Assembly: GCA_910588315.1 (NCBI GenBank)
Contig: CAJUQF010000025.1
Span: forward strand, 1-20,577
Length of the DNA stretch: 20,577 bases
Origin: an uncultured Christensenellaceae bacterium
GTDB lineage: Bacteria > Bacillota > Clostridia > Christensenellales > Pumilibacteraceae
Reading direction: 5' to 3'
Below, piece after piece: positions 14,683-20,577 of this stretch. Made by a program: the position numbers and the translations under genes. Position 1 is the first letter of the stretch, and each line of letters opens with the position of its first letter. The notes beneath the pieces are model-generated. The model saw only the letters and a list, made by a program, of their open reading frames with translations, was not told where the DNA came from and ran no database searches.

Positions 14683-14758
14683 TGGTCGAAGTGGCGAGAC
14701 TCGAACTCGCGGCCTCATGGTCCCGAACCATGCGCGCTACCAACTGCGCTACACCTCG
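14683..14758 (-). tRNA. tRNA-Pro (anticodon CGG)
   Basis: The acceptor CGAGGTG pairs with CACTTCG (one G-T pair), then A and an encoded CCA; 76 bases. The anticodon loop TTCGGGA within CATGG/CCATG gives CGG, reading CCG. Confidence 0.95.
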
Positions 14759-14796
14759 TTATTCGCGGCGCGGAAGTCTATGTCCTTTGCCGCGCT

Positions 14797-14871
14797 TGGA
14801 GCGGAAAACGGGAATCGAACCCGCAACCTTCAGCTTGGGAAGCTACTGCTCTACCGTTGAGCCATTTCCGC
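14797..14871 (-). tRNA. tRNA-Gly (anticodon CCC)
   Basis: The acceptor GCGGAAA pairs with TTTCCGC, then T and an encoded CCA; 75 bases. The anticodon loop TTCCCAA gives CCC, reading GGG. It is the first tRNA of the three-tRNA operon. Confidence 0.95.
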
Positions 14872-14885
14872 ATTCGACTTTTTCG

Positions 14886-14914
14886 ATTATATCATTTATT
14901 TGATGTTTTGTCAA
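14886..14914 (-). promoter_or_regulatory. Promoter of the tRNA operon
   Basis: On the minus strand a perfect TTGACA (14909-14914), a 17-base spacer and a perfect TATAAT (14886-14891) place the start about 8 bases before tRNA-Gly. Confidence 0.88.
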
Positions 14915-15129
14915 ATTCTTTTTATGATATTTTTATTCGATGAGTAAATTTGCTTGAATTCGCTTTGTGATCCGTCGTGCCGACGGGGTAGTGCGTTTTT
15001 TCCGGAACTAAGTGCGGTCCAAAGATTTCTGCGACGAATTGTATTTATTATAGGATTTATTTACGATTGATCTCTATTTTACGGTAAGTTTTGTTTCGGA
15101 TCCTTGTGCGCGAATCGCAAGCGTTTTAT
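14915..15129. other. Intergenic DNA between tRNA operon and glycosidase promoter
   Basis: Nothing coding is seen. A small stem CCGTC-GTGCC-GACGG sits at 14972-14986. The whole gene-free stretch runs from 14872 to 15227 and otherwise holds the two divergent promoters described separately. Confidence 0.5.
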
Positions 15130-15153
15130 GATAAAGTTAGTGTTGACTTTATC
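15130..15153. promoter_or_regulatory. Inverted repeat over the glycosidase -35 box, candidate operator
   Basis: GATAAAGT (15130-15137) and ACTTTATC (15146-15153) are perfect reverse complements with an 8-base spacer. The right arm overlaps the -35 hexamer, so a bound repressor would block RNA polymerase. No regulator gene lies next to it. Confidence 0.6.
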
Positions 15154-15171
15154 GTACTATTGTGCTATCAT
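15143..15171 (+). promoter_or_regulatory. Promoter of the GH3 glycosidase gene
   Basis: TTGACT (15143-15148), a 17-base spacer and TATCAT (15166-15171); predicted start near 15178. This makes the in-frame ATG at 15180 an unlikely start. Confidence 0.7.
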
Positions 15172-15216
15172 AATGTAACATGTGTGTCGGCAGTATCGAA
15201 AAAATCGCTTGCATAC

Positions 15217-15220
15217 GGAG
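15217..15220 (+). promoter_or_regulatory. Ribosome binding site deciding the glycosidase start
   Basis: GGAG at 15217-15220 is one base from the in-frame ATG at 15222 but seven bases from the ATG at 15228, so 15228 is the better start. Confidence 0.7.
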
Positions 15221-15227
15221 AATGATA

Positions 15228-17222
15228 ATGATAATTAAAGATTTGACTGTCGAGCAAAAGCTCAGGCTTATATGCGGAAAGGATTGTTGGAGTACCGTCG
15301 ATTTCGACGGCGCGCTCCCGAGCGTAAAAATGTCGGACGGACCCGTCGGACTTCGTACCGAACCGATCGACGAGAACGGGAACCGCGGCGCCGCAATGCC
15401 TGCCGTAGCTTACCCGTCTATGCAAGTGCTTGCAAACACTTGGGACGTATCTTTGGCTTATGCGATGGGACAAAGTCTTGCCGACGACTGTATAGAGCGC
15501 GATGTAGATTTACTGCTTGCGCCCGGCGTAAATATAAAACGTACGCCGTTATGCGGCAGAAATTTCGAGTATTTTTCGGAAGACCCGTATCTTGCCGGTA
15601 CGCTTGCGCGCGAATACATTCGCGGTTTGCAGGAAAACGGCGTGGGCGCATGTATAAAACATTATTACGTTAATAATCTCGAATTCGATAGATTTCATCG
15701 GTCGAGCGACGTAGACGATCGCACGTTGCGCGAAATATATCTTAAACCGTTCGAGATCGCGTGCGCGGCAAAGCCGGTGTCGGCAATGTGCGCGTATAAT
15801 CGAATAAACGGCGTATACGCGTCCGAGAATAAAAAAGGCTTTGACATTTTGCGCAACGAGTTCGGGTTTGACGGAGCGATAATTTCCGATTGGGGTGCGG
15901 TTCGCGATCGTTGTGCTGCGGCGAAAGCCGGACTCGATATAGAAATGCCGTTTGATAAAACCGACTACGATAAACTTGTAGCGGATTACAATGCCGGCAA
16001 GATAACCGAAGAGGAGATAGATGCGTGTGCGGCGCGTGTTCTCGGTCTTGCGTATAAGCTCGACGAGATGCGGGCGTTAAGGTCGGTCAAATCGACGGAA
16101 GAAGAACGCGCCGGATTATCGGCGGAGATACTCGCAAACGGTATCGTTCTGCTTAAAAACGACATGGTATTGCCGCTCGATAAAAGTGCGAGCGTTTCGA
16201 TCTGCGGTTGCTTTGCCAAGCCCGACGACATAAACATGATACGCGGCGGGGGGTCTTCTGAGGTGACGCGCCGTGCGCTCGATATGGATTTGCCTGTAAA
16301 GCTTGCCGAAAGGCAGAAGGGCAAGGTGACTTATGAGTTTGCATTCAGATACGGCAGCGCCGACGGTACGGACGATCCGCGCGCCGCTGTTATGAACGCC
16401 GCTCGGTCGGATGTGAATATAGTTTGCGTCGGCACCGGCGCACACTGCGAGCATGAGGGCGCGGACAGGACCGATGTCGAAACGAAACTGCCCGCAGTGC
16501 AGGAGCGGCTTATAATTGAAACTGCGCGGCAAAATCCCCGCACCGTAGTCATTGTTTTTGCCGGTTCTGCGATAGATATGTCCGCCTGGATGGATGCGGT
16601 CGCCGCGATCGTGTATGTCGGGTTTCCCGGCGAGCATGCCGATTCGATCATCGCCGATATATTGACCGGCAAAATAAATCCGTCCGGAAGATTGTCCGAA
16701 ACGTTCGTTTACGGCGATTGGGATTCGCGTTCCATACTTTCCGGACGTTGTGTCGGCGTTACGCGTTATGCCGAAGGACTCGATGTCGGTTACAGACATT
16801 TCGATACGAACAACGAACCGGTTGCGTTCGCGTTCGGACACGGATTGTCTTATTCGACATTCACATATAAAGATCTGAATATCAAATCCAAAGGCGATAA
16901 GCTCGACATAAAATTCAAGATAAAGAACACATCCGAATCGGACGGCAAAGAAGTGGCGCAAATCTATATCGAACCGATTGCGCCGCTCGTTTACCGCCCG
17001 AAAAAAGAACTTAAAGCTTTTGCGAAGGTCGGGGTAAAAGCGGGCGAATGTGCGGATATAAAACTTACGCTCGATAAGCGCGCATTCGAATACTATTCGA
17101 CGGCGATCGACGGTTATAAAGTAGATGACGGGATATATAGAGTGATCGTGGGTGCGTCGAGCGTTAATATAAAGCTTTCTGCGAAAGTGGAGATAGTAAA
17201 CGGCGTGATTACGGTTTTGTAG
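15228..17222 (+). CDS. Glycoside hydrolase family 3 beta-glycosidase, cytoplasmic
   Basis: This 664-residue enzyme has the GH3 layout with no signal peptide, so it should hydrolyse imported oligosaccharides inside the cell. The barrel domain (about 1-290) contains MSDGPVGLR, GRNFEYFSEDPYLAG, KHYYVNN (Lys144, His145) and IISDWGAV, whose Asp221 is the expected nucleophile. The alpha/beta sandwich domain (about 310-560) contains GGGSSEV and CEHEGADRTD, where Glu408 or Glu410 is the probable acid/base. A fibronectin-III-like C-terminal domain begins after FAFGHGLSYSTFTY. The length is normal for three-domain bacterial GH3. Beta-glucosidase or beta-xylosidase activity cannot be separated by eye. 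It is a single-gene unit with its own promoter, putative operator and terminator. Confidence 0.92.
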   Translation: MIIKDLTVEQKLRLICGKDCWSTVDFDGALPSVKMSDGPVGLRTEPIDENGNRGAAMPAVAYPSMQVLANTWDVSLAYAMGQSLADDCIERDVDLLLAPGVNIKRTPLCGRNFEYFSEDPYLAGTLAREYIRGLQENGVGACIKHYYVNNLEFDRFHRSSDVDDRTLREIYLKPFEIACAAKPVSAMCAYNRINGVYASENKKGFDILRNEFGFDGAIISDWGAVRDRCAAAKAGLDIEMPFDKTDYDKLVADYNAGKITEEEIDACAARVLGLAYKLDEMRALRSVKSTEEERAGLSAEILANGIVLLKNDMVLPLDKSASVSICGCFAKPDDINMIRGGGSSEVTRRALDMDLPVKLAERQKGKVTYEFAFRYGSADGTDDPRAAVMNAARSDVNIVCVGTGAHCEHEGADRTDVETKLPAVQERLIIETARQNPRTVVIVFAGSAIDMSAWMDAVAAIVYVGFPGEHADSIIADILTGKINPSGRLSETFVYGDWDSRSILSGRCVGVTRYAEGLDVGYRHFDTNNEPVAFAFGHGLSYSTFTYKDLNIKSKGDKLDIKFKIKNTSESDGKEVAQIYIEPIAPLVYRPKKELKAFAKVGVKAGECADIKLTLDKRAFEYYSTAIDGYKVDDGIYRVIVGASSVNIKLSAKVEIVNGVITVL

Positions 17223-17238
17223 TCGCAAGATATAATAA

Positions 17239-17276
17239 AAAAACGTCGCGGCGGAGGTTTTCGTCGCGGCGTTTTT
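17239..17276. terminator. Bidirectional rho-independent terminator
   Basis: A 15-base stem AAAAACGTCGCGGCG (17239-17253) pairs with CGTCGCGGCGTTTTT (17262-17276) with two G-T wobbles and an 8-base loop. It ends the GH3 transcript on plus and the DUF4870-like transcript on minus. Confidence 0.82.
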
Positions 17277-17284
17277 GCCTGTTT

Positions 17285-17710
17285 TTATTTTAATATTTTT
17301 ATAGCGCCTATAATCGGCAGCGGTTCGTTCTTGTCGGTAACGACATACACTATGCCGATTATTCCGAATATAAGCAGTGCGAGCGAGTAGAGTCCCGCAA
17401 GCATGCCGAACAACCAACCGAACAAGCTTGAAAGGATCCCGAATACCGCATTGCCTATGACAGACAATAACAACAATACCAAGCCTTCGTTGGCATGCCG
17501 CGTCGCCGCAGCATCGTTTTTGTAGAGAATGAGCGGCAGAAAGAACAGTATGCCCCATAAATAACACAATGCGTAGATCAGCTTTTTAGTCGTGTCCGGG
17601 CTTATGTTTATTTCCGTTTTATTTTCCTGTTCGGGCTTTTCGGATCCTTGCGATTCGTTTGCGTTTGTGTTTTCGGTTTCCGGCTCTTTAGCTTCAAACT
17701 CTTCCGACAT
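17285..17710 (-). CDS. DUF4870-like small membrane protein
   Basis: This 141-residue protein has a charged, low-complexity N-terminal tail (residues 1-38, rich in Glu, Asn, Lys) and then three hydrophobic helices (about 44-63, 75-95 and 97-125). The motif ATRHANEGLVLLLLSVIGN after a first helix ending in FFLPLIL resembles the R-H-N-(Q/E)-G motif of DUF4870/Tic20-like membrane proteins. Their function is unknown. GAGGT precedes the ATG at 17710. It has its own promoter and a terminator shared with the GH3 gene. Confidence 0.78.
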   Translation of the reverse strand: MSEEFEAKEPETENTNANESQGSEKPEQENKTEINISPDTTKKLIYALCYLWGILFFLPLILYKNDAAATRHANEGLVLLLLSVIGNAVFGILSSLFGWLFGMLAGLYSLALLIFGIIGIVYVVTDKNEPLPIIGAIKILK

Positions 17711-17745
17711 ATTGTATACCTCGCCGATATCGAATGATTTTAATT

Positions 17746-17774
17746 ATATTACATCTCAGGAAGGAATATGTCAA
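17746..17774 (-). promoter_or_regulatory. Promoter of the DUF4870-like gene
   Basis: On the minus strand TTGACA (17769-17774) is followed after 17 bases by TAATAT (17746-17751); an overlapping TATAAT lies three bases further on. Confidence 0.6.
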
Positions 17775-17790
17775 CCGTTTATGCCCGGTA

Positions 17791-18093
17791 TTATTTTTTG
17801 ATAAAAGTCAAACATTCTGCGCTGCCGTCGTCGGCGGTGGATACGGTTATACCGTTTGCGATGCATTTTGTCGATCTGTTGAATAGGCAGGGCGCGTTAC
17901 ACACGACGGCCGTATCGACCGAGAAATCTGGTTTCGAGAATTCGGCAGCGGCTTCGGTATTGATATTCTTGTCTCCGTCGGACTGTTCGAACGTTGTGCA
18001 GCATGTGCCGTGGGATACGGCGATATCCTTTGCGCAGCAGCAGTAACCGTGATTGTATTTGCAATTTTTCTGTCCGCATTTAAGATCGTACAT
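17791..18093 (-). CDS. DUF1540 cysteine-rich protein, two motifs
   Basis: This 100-residue cytoplasmic protein starts MYDLKCGQKNCKYNHGYCCC and contains two DUF1540-like units. The first is C..NC.YN..YCCCA.DI.VSHGTCCTTFE (about 6-36). The second, VVCNAPCLFNRSTKCIANGITV ending AECLTF (about 64-97), is less complete. The Cys spacing suggests metal binding. The family is common in spore-forming Clostridia and its role is not established. The ATG at 18093 is chosen because AAGGAG lies eight bases upstream; the open frame extends further to 18156 but without a ribosome binding site. It is divergent from the YybS-like gene. Confidence 0.87.
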   Translation of the reverse strand: MYDLKCGQKNCKYNHGYCCCAKDIAVSHGTCCTTFEQSDGDKNINTEAAAEFSKPDFSVDTAVVCNAPCLFNRSTKCIANGITVSTADDGSAECLTFIKK

Positions 18094-18101
18094 TATTTTG
18101 T

Positions 18102-18107
18102 CTCCTT
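18102..18107 (-). promoter_or_regulatory. Ribosome binding site deciding the DUF1540 start
   Basis: AAGGAG on the minus strand, eight bases before the ATG at 18093. It rules out the longer frame that begins at 18156. Confidence 0.8.
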
Positions 18108-18186
18108 GAAAATTAAGTTTATATTTATTATGGACAAGCGGCGTCGGAATATACATGGGTGGTTATATCGGTATGCCGCTACACGG

Positions 18187-18215
18187 TTGCATTCGTCGCG
18201 TGTTTGTGATATCAT
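18187..18215 (+). promoter_or_regulatory. Promoter of the YybS-like membrane protein gene (leaderless)
   Basis: TTGCAT (18187-18192), a 17-base spacer and TATCAT (18210-18215) end seven bases before the ATG at 18223, so the transcript would start at or one base before the start codon. Confidence 0.55.
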
Positions 18216-18222
18216 TAAACGC

Positions 18223-19347
18223 ATGAGTGTATCGCGTAAGAATACGAATACTGCGCGCAAAGCAAACGACGGACGTACAAAAGCCGTGCCTATTTCTATA
18301 AGCGAGATGCTTTTATATCTTGTGCTGCCGTTTTTGTTGATAATGGCGGGCGCGATGCCGTCGGCTGCCGTCGCAGTAATGTTTTTTATACTGCCGATAT
18401 TGTATTTATTGTATAGGCGTTTCGGAATATATATGCCGTTTTCGTGCGTCGTTTGTTACGGCGTGTTATCGCTGATATTGAACTATGATATACTGACTGT
18501 CATATATTTCGTAACGTTGATGTTTATGCTTGCGGGGCTTGCCGCGGCGGTGCAGTTCAAATACTTGCCTGCGCTTGCTATTTGCGTCGTAACGTCCGTA
18601 GTCGGCGGATTCATCGGTATAGGTATCGTATGCGGCGCGGAAGGCGAGAGCATAGGCGATATCGCGGCGCGATACGTCGTTGCGGAATATGACGATCCCG
18701 TCATAGGTTATCTCGCACGCGATTATTACGACGGTTCGGACCCCGTGCCGGGCGAAAAGAAACTGAAACGCGGCGACGAAGGTTACGACGCAGCGGTGAA
18801 GAAGGATTTTGCCGATTATATTAAAAACGACAACGCCATGTACGTTTGGTATGACTGTATTCACATATGCGCACTCGTCGCATTTGTCGGGCTTTTGTCG
18901 GCTACGGCGATAAATCGCCGCACGTTCGGACCCAACGATACCGAGTTTATCATGGATAAACCTGTTACGCGTGCGCTCGGCGGTGTGGCGAAACCCGTGA
19001 CCGCGGTCTCGGATATGAAAATGCCGCGTGCGTTTTTATGGACGTTTGCGCTGCCGTCTACGGTAGCGGGGATCATACTCGGGTTGGTAGGCGGATACAA
19101 CGTGCTGTCTGCGACTATAACGCATGCGTTCGTGACAGTGCCGTGTGCATTCGGATGTTTTACGCTCTTTGCGTTTTTCGCGTCGTTGTTCAATGGCAGG
19201 GTGCGCGTCGCGGCATACGCAGTGCTTGCCTTGATAGGCGTCGCGGCAATTATATTCCCGTTTGCGCTGTTTATAATGTCTATACTCGGAGTGTGCGACT
19301 GTATACTTAATTTACGGTTTTGGACGATGTTTATAAAAGAAGATTAA
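18223..19347 (+). CDS. Polytopic membrane protein resembling DUF2232/YybS
   Basis: This 374-residue protein has about eight hydrophobic helices: a cluster of five in residues ~27-145, then an external-looking acidic loop of about 70 residues (GAEGESIGDI... to NDNAMYVWYD), then one helix near 212-232 and two or three more in 275-365. The C-terminal ILGVCDCILNLRFWTMF resembles the end of DUF2232 (YybS) proteins, but the similarity is recalled, not computed. I placed the start at the ATG at 18223 because a promoter lies directly before it. The frame is open back to 18010 through the divergent DUF1540 gene, and an ATG at 18130 is possible. The sporulation genes yabP and yabQ follow after 51 bases with no terminator, so they may share a transcript. 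Confidence 0.68.
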   Translation: MSVSRKNTNTARKANDGRTKAVPISISEMLLYLVLPFLLIMAGAMPSAAVAVMFFILPILYLLYRRFGIYMPFSCVVCYGVLSLILNYDILTVIYFVTLMFMLAGLAAAVQFKYLPALAICVVTSVVGGFIGIGIVCGAEGESIGDIAARYVVAEYDDPVIGYLARDYYDGSDPVPGEKKLKRGDEGYDAAVKKDFADYIKNDNAMYVWYDCIHICALVAFVGLLSATAINRRTFGPNDTEFIMDKPVTRALGGVAKPVTAVSDMKMPRAFLWTFALPSTVAGIILGLVGGYNVLSATITHAFVTVPCAFGCFTLFAFFASLFNGRVRVAAYAVLALIGVAAIIFPFALFIMSILGVCDCILNLRFWTMFIKED

Positions 19348-19398
19348 AGGCATATAAAATAGGTTCTGTTTTTTACGCATGAAGCATACGGTAATGGT

Positions 19399-19680
19399 AT
19401 GAAAGAACTGCAAATCAAACAGGAAACAAAATTCACGTCGCATTCCATAAACATGAGCGACCGCAAAAAAGCGGCGATGACAGGCGTCGCAAAGGTGGAC
19501 GGCGCGACAGAAACCGAGATATCGCTTACCACTTGCATGGGCAGACTGATAGTTACCGGGAGCGCGCTCAAGATCATAAAGTTTGACGAGACCGACGGTA
19601 ACCTTGCCGTAAGCGGCAATATCGACAGTATCAAATATGCCGGTGCGAAAACGCCGCTTTTAAAGAGAATCTTCAAATGA
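19399..19680 (+). CDS. yabP: Sporulation protein YabP
   Basis: This 93-residue protein has the YabP/YqfC pattern: HSINMSDRKKAAMTGVAKVDGATETEISLTT, the core MGRLIVTGSALKII, the L.VSGNIDSIKYA segment and the terminal LLKRIFK. In Bacillus YabP is made in the mother cell under sigma-E and, with YabQ, is needed for spore cortex formation. I see no good Shine-Dalgarno or sigma-E promoter immediately upstream. The next gene, yabQ, overlaps it by 4 bases (ATGA). YabP rather than YqfC is chosen because yabQ follows. Confidence 0.9.
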   Translation: MKELQIKQETKFTSHSINMSDRKKAAMTGVAKVDGATETEISLTTCMGRLIVTGSALKIIKFDETDGNLAVSGNIDSIKYAGAKTPLLKRIFK

Positions 19681-20015
19681 CCGAGCTGTATACGTTTTTG
19701 TTCTGTCTCGGACTCGGACTCGTCGCGCGCGTGCTGTATGTGCTGACGAGCTTGCTTGCGGAACGCACGAACTTGCTGCCGGTAACGGTAGTATTGGATA
19801 TATCGGTCTGTCTTGCCGTGGGCGGCGCTTTTACCGCTTACGTCGTTCTGACCGGCGCAGTGATCGCGCCGTATATGTTTGCGGCGGTTTTGGCGGGATA
19901 TTTGTTCATGTATTATTTGACAAGAAAAAATCCGGATATGAAAAATGACACACATTTGTCAAAGAATAGACGTTCACGGAAAAAACGGTGTGAAAACGCG
20001 GAAAAAACAGCCTGA
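19677..20015 (+). CDS. yabQ: Spore cortex protein YabQ-like
   Basis: This 112-residue membrane protein has three or four hydrophobic helices (about 5-27, 34-60 and 62-82) and a basic, probably cytoplasmic tail (RKNPDMKNDTHLSKNRRSRKKRC). The sequence match to YabQ by eye is modest (LYTFLFCLGLGLVARVLYVL fits the family N-terminus), but the 4-base overlap behind yabP makes the call likely. It is short compared with Bacillus YabQ, lacking much of the C-terminal part. divIC, which usually follows in Firmicutes, is absent here. Confidence 0.8.
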   Translation: MTELYTFLFCLGLGLVARVLYVLTSLLAERTNLLPVTVVLDISVCLAVGGAFTAYVVLTGAVIAPYMFAAVLAGYLFMYYLTRKNPDMKNDTHLSKNRRSRKKRCENAEKTA

Positions 20016-20030
20016 TATTTTTATCGATTT

Positions 20031-20080
20031 AACAATAATCGTCCGACAAACTCAATTGTTTGACAATTATTGTTTTTTTT
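20031..20080 (+). terminator. Terminator after yabPQ
   Basis: AACAATAAT (20031-20039) pairs with ATTATTGTT (20066-20074), with an inner CAAAC/GTTTG helix, followed by a run of eight T up to 20080. Its 3' half overlaps the -35 and spacer of the next gene's promoter. Confidence 0.75.
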
Positions 20081-20088
20081 GTTAAACT
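20059..20088 (+). promoter_or_regulatory. Promoter of the glycosyltransferase gene
   Basis: TTGACA (20059-20064), an 18-base spacer and TAAACT (20083-20088). The spacer contains the T-run of the preceding terminator. Confidence 0.55.
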
Positions 20089-20106
20089 GAATATAAATTA
20101 TATTCA
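20088..20106. promoter_or_regulatory. 19-base palindrome at the glycosyltransferase transcription start
   Basis: Arms TGAATATAA and TTATATTCA around a central A form a perfect palindrome directly after the predicted -10. It could be an operator or a 5' mRNA hairpin; AT-richness makes a chance match possible. Confidence 0.45.
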
Positions 20107-20123
20107 TTCTACCAAAGGACAAC

Positions 20124-20577
20124 ATGCAAATGCAATTTCTTGCCACAGGCAACGCATTATTAAAATCGGTGGTCGACGTATTCGATACGGTGAATTGGGT
20201 TGTCGTAACGGTTGCCGGTTTGTGTATGGCGCTCCCGATGATATATTGGGTACTCATGCTCATCCCGCAAAAACGATATCCGGACGCTAAAGTCAATCAT
20301 AAATATGTGGTAGTGGTCTGTGCGCGCAACGAGCGGAACGTTATCACGCACCTTATCGATTCCATTCGCGGACAGAACTATCCGCGCGAGCTGCTTGATA
20401 TCCTGCTTGTCGCACATAACTGTTCGGACGATACCGCCGAGGTCGCGCGCAATGCCGGCGTGGATATCGTGCTCGAACTCAACGATCCCGATCCGAAGCA
20501 CGGTCGAAAAGGTTACGCGCTCAATTTGGCGTTTCGCGAAATACTCGACAATCATCCCGAATACGAAGGGATAATGG
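20124..20577 (+). CDS. Family 2 glycosyltransferase, 3' end cut by window edge
   Basis: The first 151 codons are visible. The protein has an N-terminal membrane helix (about residues 25-47, VVVTVAGLCMALPMIYWVLM) and then a GT-A domain start: KYVVVVCARNERNVI (Cys66-Ala-Arg-Asn-Glu), LIDSIRGQNYPRELLDILLV, the nucleotide-sugar binding stretch AHNCSDDTAEVAR (Asp102, Asp103), and KHGRKGYALNLAF. These are typical of processive, membrane-bound GT2 enzymes (cellulose-synthase or BcsA/NodC-like). The catalytic DxD and QxxRW motifs would lie beyond the window. AAAGGA precedes the ATG at 20124; a second ATG follows at 20130. The sugar donor and product cannot be told. Confidence 0.88.
   Translation, partial: MQMQFLATGNALLKSVVDVFDTVNWVVVTVAGLCMALPMIYWVLMLIPQKRYPDAKVNHKYVVVVCARNERNVITHLIDSIRGQNYPRELLDILLVAHNCSDDTAEVARNAGVDIVLELNDPDPKHGRKGYALNLAFREILDNHPEYEGIM

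Noticed and set aside
16116..17567. 483-codon minus-strand open frame opposite the GH3 gene
   Set aside because: Shadow of a clear GH3 enzyme; it runs through the bidirectional terminator and into the next gene, with no domain signal.
19348..19398. A sigma-E promoter before yabP (CATACGGT near 19385)
   Set aside because: No ATA-type -35 element at the right distance; the match is to the -10 half only.
1..20577. CRISPR array, prophage, insertion sequence or defence island
   Set aside because: No regularly spaced repeats, integrase, transposase, capsid or nuclease/helicase genes are visible; the toxin-antitoxin pair alone does not make a defence island.

Overview
The window looks like chromosomal DNA from a spore-forming, probably uncultivated gut-type Clostridia. 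The evidence is a yabP-yabQ sporulation pair, two flavodoxin/ferredoxin fusion proteins of the EFR1 type, a DUF1540 cysteine-rich protein, consensus sigma-A promoters with 17-base spacers, and large surface proteins carrying Clostridia-type TCTE...CxxCG repeats. Base composition and codon style (many TCG, CCG and GCG codons) look uniform, and I see no insertion sequence, prophage or CRISPR array. The species cannot be named from this sequence alone.

Layout, left to right. Positions 1-920 hold the 3' part of an unrecognised soluble protein. Positions 928-1646 form a compact RelB/DinJ-ParE type toxin-antitoxin operon with two palindromic operators at its promoter and its own terminator. Positions 1677-10592 form a mirror-like block of two secreted or surface enzymes, each divergent from its own regulator: a DUF4886/SGNH-like lipoprotein (minus) with an AraC regulator (plus), and an ArsR-type regulator with a probable sugar-sensing domain (minus) with a 1358-residue cell-surface metallophosphoesterase (plus). 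The two regulator genes converge in the middle.

Positions 10683-14301 are a minus-strand redox and PP-loop region. It holds an EFR1 ferredoxin, a small membrane protein, and an operon in which a PP-loop ATP-pyrophosphatase with two Cys pairs overlaps a second flavodoxin/ferredoxin by 4 bases. This overlapping pair is the best candidate for an uncharacterised biochemical system. Positions 14519-14914 hold a tRNA operon, Gly(CCC)-Pro(CGG)-Ser(CGA), with a perfect consensus promoter and a terminator. All three tRNAs have C at the wobble position.

Positions 15130-17276 hold a GH3 beta-glycosidase gene with an inverted repeat over its -35 box. Then come a DUF4870-like membrane protein, a DUF1540 protein, a polytopic membrane protein resembling DUF2232/YybS, yabP and yabQ (overlapping by 4 bases), and the start of a family-2 glycosyltransferase cut by the window end.

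A recurring regulatory feature is that three genes (the ArsR regulator, the EFR1 protein and the YybS-like protein) have predicted -10 boxes only 6-7 bases before their ATG and no Shine-Dalgarno. They are therefore predicted to be translated from leaderless mRNAs. All function calls come from reading motifs by eye; no database search was run.
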